Shown here: one piece after another, positions 36,231 through 44,773 of the stretch
Position numbering within the stretch: position 1 is the stretch's first letter
How the letters are laid out: every line of letters starts with the position of its first letter
Assembly (NCBI RefSeq): GCF_002160815.1
Contig: NZ_NFLH01000001.1
Location: 62,001-126,000, forward strand
DNA length: 64,000 bases
Source of the DNA: Massilimicrobiota sp. An134
GTDB lineage: Bacteria; Bacillota_I; Bacilli_A; Erysipelotrichales; Coprobacillaceae
Direction: 5' to 3'
Notes under the pieces: model-generated
What the model saw: only the letters and a program-made list of their open reading frames with translations
Database searches by the model: none
Told to the model about the DNA's origin: nothing
Made by a program: the position numbers and the translations under genes

Positions 36231-36953
36231 TTATTGTAACACAGTTTCACTCTTTAATCTATCTAATTCTTCATCAGTTAAAGGACGATAAGCTCCTAAT
36301 TCAAGATTTTCATCTAAGTTTAAATTTTTCATACGTATTCTTTTTAAATAAAGAACTTCTTTACCAACAGCATGAAACATTTTCTTAACCTGATGGAATT
36401 TTCCTTCATAGATTTCTACTTCAATCTCACTATGATTTTGTGTTGTTGATAAAATTTTTAAATGTGCACTTTGACATTGATATTCATTATCAATAACAAC
36501 ACCAGATAAAAAGGTTTGAACATCATCATCTGTTACAACACCTTGAATTTTTGCATAATACACTTTAGGGCAATGTTTTTTAGGTGATAACAGCTGATGA
36601 GCAAGAACACCATCATTTGTAATCAATAATAAGCCTTCAGTATCAACATCTAATCTCCCAACAGGAAATAAATCTTGGCGATAATTTTCTTCAATTAAAT
36701 CAATAACAGTTGGATAAACATTATCTTCAGTGGCACTCACATAGCCAGCAGGTTTATTTAACATATAATAAACATATTCCTGATAATGAATACGTTCATC
36801 ATCAACATAGACCTTATCTCCTACAGGATCAACATGATGTTTATCTTTTTTAATAACTTCACCATTGACTTTCACATAACCATTTTTGATTAATTGTTTT
36901 ACTTCTTTACGTGTCCCAAAACCACAATGGGCTAATAATTTATCTAATCTCAT
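36231..36953 (-). CDS. 16S/23S rRNA pseudouridine synthase, RsuA/RluB family
   Basis: This 240-residue protein has an N-terminal S4 domain (about 1-58: RLDKLLAHCGFGTRKEVKQLI) and the pseudouridine synthase core. The catalytic Asp is in the signature FPVGRLDVDTEGLLL (about 97-111). The ATG overlaps the stop of the upstream lipoprotein gene (ATGA). Whether it modifies 16S or 23S RNA cannot be read from the sequence. Confidence 0.93.
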   Translation of the reverse strand: MRLDKLLAHCGFGTRKEVKQLIKNGYVKVNGEVIKKDKHHVDPVGDKVYVDDERIHYQEYVYYMLNKPAGYVSATEDNVYPTVIDLIEENYRQDLFPVGRLDVDTEGLLLITNDGVLAHQLLSPKKHCPKVYYAKIQGVVTDDDVQTFLSGVVIDNEYQCQSAHLKILSTTQNHSEIEVEIYEGKFHQVKKMFHAVGKEVLYLKRIRMKNLNLDENLELGAYRPLTDEELDRLKSETVLQ

Positions 36954-37417
36954 GATTGTACCTCAATATATTTTTCTGCTTTTTGTGTTTTTTCTTTATC
37001 CAAATAATAACAAACATATATTTTTACATCTTGTATCTTTTCAGTTTCTCCAGAAAGCTGAACTCCTTTATAAAAATGTTGACTTTTATCAATATAATCA
37101 ACTTTCATGTGGCTGATAGAGTCATCAACAATTCCTAAAACCGGACACATCTTTTGATCATCTTCATGAGCATATGCCATAGCCTCGATATAATACATAT
37201 CAACCTGTGGCTGGTCGATAATAACATCATAACGATAACTATCTTCTAAATCAAAAAAAACAACTTGAACATGAAATGGATAATCTGTATCAAATTCCTG
37301 ATGTGATATTAACTGTTCTTTAATTTGATAATATTCCTGAAATTGTTCATCAGAAGATGATGATTGACATGCCACACAGAACAAAGAAATCAATAAACAT
37401 AATAATATTTTTTTCAT
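36950..37417 (-). CDS. Putative lipoprotein, unknown function
   Basis: This 155-residue protein has a lipoprotein signal peptide: Lys-Lys, a hydrophobic core, and a lipobox CVAC with the lipid-modified Cys at about 17, followed by a Ser-rich linker. The mature part is acidic and Tyr-rich with many beta-type stretches, and it is predicted to face outside, anchored in the membrane. No family is recognised. The gene starts after GGTGAT and overlaps the next gene (ATGA). Confidence 0.8.
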   Translation of the reverse strand: MKKILLCLLISLFCVACQSSSSDEQFQEYYQIKEQLISHQEFDTDYPFHVQVVFFDLEDSYRYDVIIDQPQVDMYYIEAMAYAHEDDQKMCPVLGIVDDSISHMKVDYIDKSQHFYKGVQLSGETEKIQDVKIYVCYYLDKEKTQKAEKYIEVQS

Positions 37418-37484
37418 ATCATCACCGCTTCTATTATAACAAATTTATAATCAGATAGCTATATGAAATCATCATGCTCATAAT

Positions 37485-37522
37485 GAAAAAAGGTATCATT
37501 ATGACTAGCATAACAATACCTT
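37485..37522 (-). terminator. Terminator after the DUF1540 gene
   Basis: AAGGTAT (37490-37496) pairs with ATACCTT (37516-37522), with an inner stem and a T run on the - strand, 25 bases after the stop codon. Confidence 0.7.
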
Positions 37523-37546
37523 ATTTTCAATACAACATTGAAAAAT

Positions 37547-37702
37547 TTATTTTCCACGACATTCAAATGTATCACAAGCAGTTTCTGCATTTTTCTTTGC
37601 TTCAACGCAGTGACAATTACCGACATGAATACAGTTTGCTTCACAACATCCATCACAATAATATTTACAACTATCTACGCTACATTTAACATCCTTAGCC
37701 AT
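37547..37702 (-). CDS. DUF1540 cysteine-rich small protein
   Basis: This 51-residue protein has ten Cys residues (7, 12, 16, 19, 20, 24, 30, 32, 43, 48) and two His, in the DUF1540 pattern; it probably binds zinc or another metal. Such proteins are common in spore-formers. I start at the ATG at 37702 with GGAGGTG upstream; an upstream in-frame start has no ribosome-binding site. It follows the Cse60-like gene. Confidence 0.9.
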   Translation of the reverse strand: MAKDVKCSVDSCKYYCDGCCEANCIHVGNCHCVEAKKNAETACDTFECRGK

Positions 37703-37737
37703 AGTTTCACCTCCATATATTATTATGGCTTGATGGA

Positions 37738-37908
37738 CTATGAATATACAATCAAACAACTAAAACTGTATTCAAGATTTCCATGACATGATGTTAAAGC
37801 AACCTGATATTGCATATCCTGAATTTGCGGATTTTCTTTTTGAATAAATTCATTAAGTGCATCTTCTAAATCCAATTCATGTGTTTTTTCTATGATTTTA
37901 ATTTTCAT
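37738..37908 (-). CDS. Cse60-like sporulation protein, probably leaderless
   Basis: This 56-residue protein begins MKIKIIEKTHELDLEDALNEF and ends SFSCLIVYS, the layout of Cse60, a small mother-cell sporulation protein of Bacillus. No ribosome-binding site precedes the ATG. A TATAAT (-10) ends six bases upstream, which would put the transcription start at the ATG itself. The first in-frame codon upstream of the leader is a stop, so a longer N-terminus is excluded. It sits between the aldose epimerase and DUF1540. Confidence 0.8.
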   Translation of the reverse strand: MKIKIIEKTHELDLEDALNEFIQKENPQIQDMQYQVALTSCHGNLEYSFSCLIVYS

Positions 37909-37914
37909 ATGTCT

Positions 37915-37923
37915 ATTATAACA
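37915..37923 (-). promoter_or_regulatory. Extended -10 promoter of the Cse60-like gene
   Basis: TGTTATAAT on the - strand, ending six bases before the start codon; a TTGACA lies 21 bases upstream of the TATAAT, which is too far for a standard -35. Confidence 0.5.
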
Positions 37924-37947
37924 TCATGACTATATTCAATTTGTCAA

Positions 37948-38826
37948 CTATTGACGTATTTCAATAGCAAATTGGCAACTGAATTCTTGTTGTGGTTCTA
38001 ATGAAATGATACCTTCTTTATCTTTAAATTCGCCATCAAAGTCGATATAATCTCCATGTCCATTCCATGGTTCTAAAGCTAATAATCCACCGACATGTTT
38101 ACTTGCCCAAATTCCAAGATGTGGATAATTTTTCATATGGAAATAAATAGCTTTTTGATGATTAATTGATTTTAATGCAACATAGCTTGATTGAAAATCT
38201 TTAAATACAATAGCATCATTATCCAATAATGCCTGTCTTACAAAGAAACGTTTTTCATGATCAAAAAATGGTTTTGTTGTACGTGACATAGCACGATGAG
38301 CAACATCAATGACTTTCTGATCAAGAGTTTCTTCTTTTTCAAATTCAACATAGTAATCATTGCTTGATTCATTTTCCATAAACGGACATGCAAATGCTGG
38401 ATGTCCACCAATCTGGAAATAAATTGTTTTTTGATCAGTATTTTTGACAACACATTGACATTCCAATGTATTCCCTTTTAAAGTATAAATGACTTTCAAA
38501 TTAAATAAATATGGATATTGTTTTAAAATATCTTCATTTGGAGTTAATTCAAACTCAACGCAAGTATCAGATAATTGATGTGTCATATATTCATTATGTC
38601 TAGAAAAACCATGTTGTGTCATATGATATGTTTGTCCATTTATACGACATTCATCATTATGCAAAGCACCTACAATTGGGAAAAGTATTGGTGCACTACT
38701 TGCCCATAATGATGGATCTCTACGCCACATATAGTTTATTTGATCATGCTGTCCGATAATTTTAATAATTTCAGCACCTTTTGCATTTAATTCAACTTCT
38801 AATTCACTATTTTTTAAAATCACCAT
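37948..38826 (-). CDS. Aldose 1-epimerase family protein (LacX-like)
   Basis: This 292-residue protein has the galactose-mutarotase-like beta-sandwich fold. Conserved features are NYMWRRDPSLWASSAPILFP, the His in MTQHGFSRH, the His in IGGHPAFACPF, and the Glu in LALEPWNGHGD. It would interconvert alpha and beta sugar anomers. The LacX branch often has unknown specificity. The neighbour nagA suggests a role in amino-sugar or hexose use. Confidence 0.92.
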   Translation of the reverse strand: MVILKNSELEVELNAKGAEIIKIIGQHDQINYMWRRDPSLWASSAPILFPIVGALHNDECRINGQTYHMTQHGFSRHNEYMTHQLSDTCVEFELTPNEDILKQYPYLFNLKVIYTLKGNTLECQCVVKNTDQKTIYFQIGGHPAFACPFMENESSNDYYVEFEKEETLDQKVIDVAHRAMSRTTKPFFDHEKRFFVRQALLDNDAIVFKDFQSSYVALKSINHQKAIYFHMKNYPHLGIWASKHVGGLLALEPWNGHGDYIDFDGEFKDKEGIISLEPQQEFSCQFAIEIRQ

Positions 38827-38839
38827 ATTCTATACCTAC

Positions 38840-39970
38840 CTATTTCAATTGTCCCTTAATCATTGTTTGTTGAATTTGAATGTTGTCATCAAAGAAAATA
38901 ATATCTGCATAATTTCCCACTTTAATTTCTCCTAATAATGGTTCATTTAAACTCTGAGCAGGATTATAACTTGCTAAATTGACAGCTTCATTTAATGTTA
39001 ATCCAAGATGTTCATAAGCATTTTTAACAGCCACATTCATTGAAACAATACTTCCTGCTAATGTTCCATCAATCAATCTTGCTTCTCCGTCTTTTACATA
39101 AACATCTTGATTTCCTAAAAGATATTTTCCGTTTTCCAAACCTGCTGCTTCAAGAGAATCTGTAATTAAAATCAATTTATCTTTACCTTTAGTACGTAAT
39201 AATGCTTTAGCAGCTGCATAATTGACATGTACGCCATCTAAAATCAATTCTGCATAAACACTATCATTGATCATAACAGCTCCAACAACACCTGGTGCTC
39301 TATGTGTTAATGGTGTCATAGCATTATAAGTATGTGTTCCTGAAGTTGCCCCCGCATCAATAGCCGCTTGAGCTTGTTCATAAGTTGCATTTGTATGTCC
39401 TAAAGAAACAACTGTATTCTTATCTTTTAAATAAGATATGAGTTCTAATGAGTGTTCTAATTCAGGAGCAATAGAAATTTTTCTGATGATATCCTGATGA
39501 TTTTGAACAAAAGATAAATAATTATCAACTGTTGGCAAAATCATACATTCTTCTGGTTGTGCTCCTTTATATTTTTTATTAAAGAAAGGTCCTTCTAAGT
39601 GTGTACCTAAAACTTGAGCCCCTTCAACTTTATCTTTATTGACAGCAATATTTTCAATAGCTTTAGCAATATCATCAACAGGCATAGTCATTGTTGTTGG
39701 TAAAAATGATGTTACTCCTGTTTTTAAAGTTGCTTTAGAGATTGTGTTTAAATCATCAAATGTAGCATACATCGTATCACTACCACCACGACCATGCGTA
39801 TGTACATCAATGAAACCAGGGCTTACATAAGCACCTTTTGCATCAATAATATCTTCATCTTCTGGTTGACGATCACTGATTTCTGTAATCTTATCATCTT
39901 CAATAAATACATTTTTGTTTACAATTTCATCATGTAAAATGATTTTCCCGTTTATAATACATTTTTTCAT
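38840..39970 (-). CDS. nagA: N-acetylglucosamine-6-phosphate deacetylase
   Basis: This 376-residue amidohydrolase removes acetate from GlcNAc-6-P, feeding nagB and cell-wall recycling. Metal and catalytic motifs are visible: the HTHG pair (about 57-60), HLEGPF, GHTNAT and HTYNAM, and the catalytic Asp in LITDSLEAAG. AGGAGG precedes the ATG. nagB is not adjacent; the next gene is the aldose epimerase. Confidence 0.96.
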   Translation of the reverse strand: MKKCIINGKIILHDEIVNKNVFIEDDKITEISDRQPEDEDIIDAKGAYVSPGFIDVHTHGRGGSDTMYATFDDLNTISKATLKTGVTSFLPTTMTMPVDDIAKAIENIAVNKDKVEGAQVLGTHLEGPFFNKKYKGAQPEECMILPTVDNYLSFVQNHQDIIRKISIAPELEHSLELISYLKDKNTVVSLGHTNATYEQAQAAIDAGATSGTHTYNAMTPLTHRAPGVVGAVMINDSVYAELILDGVHVNYAAAKALLRTKGKDKLILITDSLEAAGLENGKYLLGNQDVYVKDGEARLIDGTLAGSIVSMNVAVKNAYEHLGLTLNEAVNLASYNPAQSLNEPLLGEIKVGNYADIIFFDDNIQIQQTMIKGQLK

Positions 39971-40027
39971 TTTTTATGTCCTCCTTCTATTATTATATGC
40001 TTATTAACCTTAATCTTCAAACAATAT

Positions 40028-40063
40028 ATAAAAAAAGATTTCTAATCATTAGAAATCTTTTTT
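40028..40063 (-). terminator. Terminator after rbfA, end of the nusA-infB operon
   Basis: A long stem (40031-40046 with 40048-40063) with A and T tracts. The stop codon of rbfA is inside the stem. Confidence 0.88.
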
Positions 40064-40395
40064 TGTTGATTTAATTCTTCAATAATACTTTCAATTTTAT
40101 TACCATATTCAATTGATGTATCTATAACAAACTGTAGCTCAGGACATTTACGAACTGTTAAACGTTTTGCTAAAAGAGTACGAATAAATCCTTTAGAGTG
40201 TTGTAAAGCTTCCATTCTTTTTTGAGGATTTTTATTTAAAAAAGAAACATAAACTTTAGCAATTGATAAATCATTTGTTACTTCTACACCAGTAATCGTA
40301 CAAAAACCTATGGCTGGATCTTTAACTTCCATTTGAATAATATCAGATAATTCTCTTTGAATAATATTATTTAATTTTTCTTTTTTTAATACCAT
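40042..40395 (-). CDS. rbfA: Ribosome-binding factor A
   Basis: This 117-residue KH-fold protein is needed for late 30S maturation. The family pattern appears as VLKKEKLNNIIQRELSDIIQ, then DLSIAKVYVSFLN and the C-terminal FVIDTSIEYGNKI. The length is normal. It follows infB in the standard nusA-infB-rbfA order and ends at a strong terminator. Confidence 0.95.
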   Translation of the reverse strand: MVLKKEKLNNIIQRELSDIIQMEVKDPAIGFCTITGVEVTNDLSIAKVYVSFLNKNPQKRMEALQHSKGFIRTLLAKRLTVRKCPELQFVIDTSIEYGNKIESIIEELNQQKKISND

Positions 40396-40408
40396 AAAAG
40401 ATCAGCTC

Positions 40409-42259
40409 CTATTTTCTTTCGACTTCTTCCATGATGAATCCTTCAATGATATCTCCTTCTTTAATATCATTATAGTTTTCAATTGTCATACCACATTCAT
40501 ACCCAGCCGATACTTCTTTTGCATCGTCTTTAAATCGTTTTAAAGATGCTAATTTTCCTTCATAAATAACAACACCATCACGGATTAAACGAATACCACA
40601 ATCTCTACGTATATATCCATCTGTTACATATGAACCAGCAATATTTCCAATTTTAGAAACCTTGATAACTTGTCTAATTTCAGCTTGACCAGTTACAACT
40701 TCTTCTAATTCAGGAGCAAGCATACCACGCATAGCCGCTTCAATTTCTTCAACCATTTTATAAATAATATTATGAAGTCTGATTTCTACTCCTTCTTCCT
40801 CTGCTTTACGTCTTACGTTAGCATCAGGACGAACATTAAATCCATAAATAATAGCTTTAGAAGCACTAGCCAATAAAACATCAGATTCACTGATTGCACC
40901 AACAGTCGAACGAATAACATTGACACGTACACCATCAATATCAATCTTTTCTAATGAACCCTTAACAGCCTCAGCTGTACCATTGACATCAGCTTTGACA
41001 ATAATATTTAAATGAGCAACCTGTCCTTCTTTAATTTGGTTGAACAAATCATCTAAGCTCATTGCTGAGCTAACACCACGATCTTGTTCCTGTTTAGCCT
41101 TTTGTCTTTCTTCTCCAACATGACGAGCCATCTTTTCAGTTTCAAATGCCATAAACTTATCACCAGCTACAGGCACATCATTCAATCCTGTAATTTCTAC
41201 TGGAGTTGAAGGACCAGCTTCTTTTAATTCTTTTCCATGATCACCAAGCATCTGACGAACACGTCCATAGGCAGTTCCTACAACAATTGGATCTCCAGCT
41301 CTTAATGTTCCATTTTGTACAAGTAAAGTTGCAACAGGTCCTCTTCCTTTATCCAAACGACCTTCAACAACACTACCATAAGCATAACGTTTTGGATTTG
41401 CTTTTAAATCAGCAAGTTCAGCAACAACTGTCAATGTTTCTAATAATTCCTGAATTCCAATTCCTTTTTTTGCAGAAATATTACAGTAAACTGTATCTCC
41501 ACCCCATTCTTCAGGCATTAAACCTAATTCACTCATTTCACCTTTGATACGTTCAGGATCAGCACCTTCTTTATCAATTTTATTAATAGCGACAACAATA
41601 GGTACACCAGCAGCTAAGGCATGGTCAACTGCTTCTTTTGTTTGTGGCATAACGCCATCATCAGCAGCAACAACAATAATAACAATGTCTGTTAATTGCG
41701 CTCCACGGGCACGCATTGCAGTAAATGCTTCATGTCCAGGCGTATCCAAGAACGTGATTTTCTTTCCATTCACTTCAACCTGATAAGCACCAATATGTTG
41801 AGTAATACCACCAAATTCGCCTTCTGCCACTCTTGATTTTCTAATATAATCAAGTAAAGTTGTCTTACCATGATCAACATGTCCCATAATTGTAACAACT
41901 GGTGGACGACCAACTAAATCAGCTTCATCATCAATGATTTCAATATCTTCAAAGTTAATTTCACTGACAATAACCTTTTTCTTTACTTCATAACCATACT
42001 CAAGACAAATTAACTCAACTTGTTCATCATTTAATGATGAATTGATTGTTACCATTGTTCCAAGCATGAATAAAACTTTAATAACATTAGCTGGTGTCTG
42101 TCCAATCATCTCAGCTAATTCACCAACTGTAATACCATCTTCATATTCAATAATTCCATCTCCCAATTTCTTTTCTTCCTTTTTTTGTGGAATATTAGAA
42201 ATGAGCTTCTTTTTATGATGGTTTCCCTTTTTCTTTGTTGATGTATTCTTTTTTGCCAT
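40409..42259 (-). CDS. infB: Translation initiation factor IF-2
   Basis: This 616-residue GTPase brings fMet-tRNA to the 30S subunit. G1 is [10 protein letters not shown]3 DTPGHEAF, G4 NKIDKEGA. The N-terminal region is very short (a Lys-rich stretch of about 30 residues, then IF2-N), unlike the long linkers of many bacteria. The ATG at 42259 has AGGAGG nearby; a longer reading from 42298 lies in ylxQ. Confidence 0.97.
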   Translation of the reverse strand: MAKKNTSTKKKGNHHKKKLISNIPQKKEEKKLGDGIIEYEDGITVGELAEMIGQTPANVIKVLFMLGTMVTINSSLNDEQVELICLEYGYEVKKKVIVSEINFEDIEIIDDEADLVGRPPVVTIMGHVDHGKTTLLDYIRKSRVAEGEFGGITQHIGAYQVEVNGKKITFLDTPGHEAFTAMRARGAQLTDIVIIVVAADDGVMPQTKEAVDHALAAGVPIVVAINKIDKEGADPERIKGEMSELGLMPEEWGGDTVYCNISAKKGIGIQELLETLTVVAELADLKANPKRYAYGSVVEGRLDKGRGPVATLLVQNGTLRAGDPIVVGTAYGRVRQMLGDHGKELKEAGPSTPVEITGLNDVPVAGDKFMAFETEKMARHVGEERQKAKQEQDRGVSSAMSLDDLFNQIKEGQVAHLNIIVKADVNGTAEAVKGSLEKIDIDGVRVNVIRSTVGAISESDVLLASASKAIIYGFNVRPDANVRRKAEEEGVEIRLHNIIYKMVEEIEAAMRGMLAPELEEVVTGQAEIRQVIKVSKIGNIAGSYVTDGYIRRDCGIRLIRDGVVIYEGKLASLKRFKDDAKEVSAGYECGMTIENYNDIKEGDIIEGFIMEEVERK

Positions 42260-42263
42260 AATA

Positions 42264-42566
42264 TCAACCTCCTCGTTTTGATTTGATTTTATTTGCAAAA
42301 CCTTTATCCAATATACCTAACGCAACACGATTGTTTTTCCCAATGGCTTGAGAAAGTTCTTCACTTTGTCCCATAACACAATAATCAATATGATAATAGG
42401 TACATTTATCAATATATTTCTTTTTGGTATTATCACTTGCATCTTCTGCAATGATAACAAAATCAACCTTTTTTTGTCGAATTGACTTTAATAACACATC
42501 TCCTGTAGCAATTTTTCTAGCACGCATTGCTAATCCCAACAATGAAATCGTACTTTTATCCAACAT
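42264..42566 (-). CDS. ylxQ: YlxQ, L7Ae-family RNA-binding protein
   Basis: This 100-residue protein has the L7Ae/L30e fold that binds kink-turn RNA. The [13 protein letters not shown] opening and the [14 protein letters not shown] strand-helix are family features. It lies in the conserved nusA-ylxR-ylxQ-infB order and overlaps the ylxR end. Confidence 0.93.
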   Translation of the reverse strand: MLDKSTISLLGLAMRARKIATGDVLLKSIRQKKVDFVIIAEDASDNTKKKYIDKCTYYHIDYCVMGQSEELSQAIGKNNRVALGILDKGFANKIKSKRGG

Positions 42567-42810
42567 ATTTTTTTAATTCTTCAAAAATCTCATCAGGTAT
42601 ATCTACTTCAAGAGATTTTTTTAAAACTCCTTTTTTTTGAGCTATTTCAATTGCTTCAAGGCTTCTTTTTAAATAAGCACCTCTTCCATTCATCTTTCCT
42701 GTTGGATCAACAAATACTTCACCTTCTTTATTTCTCACCACACGAATCAATTCTTTTTTAGGCAATTGTTCTTGTGTTGCTACACACTTTCTTAAAGGTA
42801 TCTTTCGCAC
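42556..42810 (-). CDS. rnpM: YlxR / RnpM, RNase P modulator
   Basis: This 84-residue protein has the YlxR signature RKCVATQEQLPKKELIRVV and the GRGAYLKRS loop. RnpM has been shown to bind and modulate RNase P in Bacillus. The start is GTG at 42810 with GGTGAT upstream. Confidence 0.93.
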   Translation of the reverse strand: MRKIPLRKCVATQEQLPKKELIRVVRNKEGEVFVDPTGKMNGRGAYLKRSLEAIEIAQKKGVLKKSLEVDIPDEIFEELKKYVG

Positions 42811-42822
42811 TCAAAATCACCC

Positions 42823-44184
42823 CTATTTTTCATCATAATATTTGTCAAATTCATCATAATCAATGTCTTCATCATATTTTGGATCATAATCATAATCATC
42901 ATACTCATCATAGTCATCATAATCATCGAATTCTTCTGATTCCTCTGATTCATCATGATCTTCTTGATACATATCACTATCTTCTTCCATTATATCATTT
43001 TCTTCGAAATTTTCTTGTAATTCTTCATCTGTTTCAGATAATTTATCTTCAAATGATTCTTCAATAACAGGTTCGTCTTCTTTTATCATTTCTGCTTCAA
43101 ATGATTTTTCAAATTCAGCATCTTCACCATATATAATACCTTCATTTGCAGCTTCACTAACTGACTTGATATCTATTTTCCATCCAGTTAATCGTACTGC
43201 TAAACGTGCATTTTGACCTCTTTTTCCAATAGCAAGTGATAACTGATTATCAGGAACTATAACTAAAGCACTGTGTTTTTCTTCATCAATATCGACATGT
43301 ACAACATCTGATGGTGATAAGGCGTGTGAAATATACACAACTGGATCTTCACTCCATTCAACAATATCAATCATTTCTCCATTTAATTCATTCACAACAT
43401 TGCGTACACGGCTTCCTTTTGGACCAACACATGCTCCAATAGGATCAATATTTTCATGACTTGTATAAACTGCAATCTTGCTACGATCTCCAGCTTCACG
43501 AGATACAGATTTGATTTCAACAGTTCCATCATAAATTTCAGGAACTTCCATTTCAAATAATCTTTTTACTAATCCAGGTTCTGTTCTTGAAACACCAATA
43601 TGTGTTCCTTTTGTATTACGTTCAACATCACTCACATAAACTTTAATACGTTGCCCTTCATATATCTTTTCACCTGGAATTTGTTGATTTAATGGTAATA
43701 AAGCACCTGTTCTACCAATATTAATAATCGCAAAACGTTCTTCTACGCGATCAACAGTTCCATTAATAATATCATCTTTTTTATCAATATATTCGTTATA
43801 TAATGTTTCTTTTTCAGCTTCACGAATTTTTTGTTTCAACAACTGTTTTGTCTGAATAGCTGCCAAACGTCCAAAAACTTCTGGATCAACTTCAGTGACA
43901 ACATCATCACCTATTTGATACTTAGGATTAATCATTTGAGCTTCTTCTAAAGACAGTTCATAATCTTCATCATTGACATCATCAACAACATGTTTAATCT
44001 CATATAAACGAATCTTTCCATTGATTTCATTAATTTCAACACGAATAATTGACTCAGGACCACCATAGTTCTTTTTATATGATTTTTCTAATGCTTCTTT
44101 TAAAGCATCAAGCACAATTTCTTTTTTGATACCTTTTTCACTTTCTAATAAATCAAGTGCCTGAATAAATTTTTTACTAGCCAT
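42823..44184 (-). CDS. nusA: Transcription elongation factor NusA with acidic Asp/Tyr tail
   Basis: This 453-residue protein has an N-terminal RNA-polymerase-binding domain (about 1-125), an S1 domain (about 135-200) and two KH domains (about 200-345, with AIGKRGQNARLAVRLTGW). From about 360 to the end it carries an extreme acidic tail, with Glu/Asp runs passing into repeated Asp-Asp-Tyr and Tyr-Asp-Glu units. NusA modulates pausing and termination. The tail is longer and more repetitive than in Bacillus and may be specific to this lineage. Confidence 0.96.
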   Translation of the reverse strand: MASKKFIQALDLLESEKGIKKEIVLDALKEALEKSYKKNYGGPESIIRVEINEINGKIRLYEIKHVVDDVNDEDYELSLEEAQMINPKYQIGDDVVTEVDPEVFGRLAAIQTKQLLKQKIREAEKETLYNEYIDKKDDIINGTVDRVEERFAIINIGRTGALLPLNQQIPGEKIYEGQRIKVYVSDVERNTKGTHIGVSRTEPGLVKRLFEMEVPEIYDGTVEIKSVSREAGDRSKIAVYTSHENIDPIGACVGPKGSRVRNVVNELNGEMIDIVEWSEDPVVYISHALSPSDVVHVDIDEEKHSALVIVPDNQLSLAIGKRGQNARLAVRLTGWKIDIKSVSEAANEGIIYGEDAEFEKSFEAEMIKEDEPVIEESFEDKLSETDEELQENFEENDIMEEDSDMYQEDHDESEESEEFDDYDDYDEYDDYDYDPKYDEDIDYDEFDKYYDEK

Positions 44185-44199
44185 TTTACATTATCCTCC

Positions 44200-44661
44200 T
44201 TAAAATTTAACAGCTAACCTTATAAAAGCAATATCATTATAATCAATATTGCATTTTTTCTTAATGTTTTTTACCATATACTGTAACTCAATTTGAGTAC
44301 CTTCAACATTCAGTATTGTCCCATAAACCTCATTCATACCTTGAGTTGGATTCTTAAACTGGATATATACATACTCTCCAATAGATTGTTGAACTTTTTC
44401 AAGTGCTTTTAATGGTTTTTCAGCACCAGGTGAAGATACTTCTAAATAATACTCATCTTCAATCAAATCTTCCTGATCTAACATATCGCTAATAGCTTCA
44501 CTCACTGCAACACATGTATCCATATCAAGATGACCATTATTTTTCTCAATAAAAATTCTTAAATACCATTCATTTTTTTCTTTGACATATTCAATGTCAT
44601 CTAAATAAACATCATGATCATTTAATATAGGTTGAATAAGTTGTTTGATTTTTTCTAGCAT
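44200..44661 (-). CDS. rimP: Ribosome maturation factor RimP
   Basis: This 153-residue protein acts early in 30S assembly. The DDIEYVKEKNEWYLRIFIEK strand pair and the YLEVSSPGAEKPL signature identify it. It starts the rimP-nusA-rnpM-ylxQ-infB-rbfA operon and follows a GC-rich hairpin in the gap after polC. Confidence 0.95.
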   Translation of the reverse strand: MLEKIKQLIQPILNDHDVYLDDIEYVKEKNEWYLRIFIEKNNGHLDMDTCVAVSEAISDMLDQEDLIEDEYYLEVSSPGAEKPLKALEKVQQSIGEYVYIQFKNPTQGMNEVYGTILNVEGTQIELQYMVKNIKKKCNIDYNDIAFIRLAVKF

Positions 44662-44685
44662 ATAATCCTCCGTTTACAAATATAA

Positions 44686-44707
44686 ACGAGAGGGTTTCCC
44701 CTCTCGT
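44686..44707 (-). terminator. GC-rich hairpin between polC and rimP
   Basis: ACGAGAGGG (44686-44694) pairs with CCCTCTCGT (44699-44707). The tail on the - strand is TTTATATTT, only moderately T-rich. It may be a terminator or a leader attenuator for the nusA operon. Confidence 0.6.
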
Positions 44708-44773
44708 AAATCACTGATTACTTTTATAATATAACATAATCAATCACAAAAAACAATGCTTTCATCACCATTT

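Noticed and set aside
42264-42298. A longer IF-2 start upstream of 42259
   Set aside because: It lies inside ylxQ and has no ribosome-binding site; AGGAGG marks the ATG at 42259.
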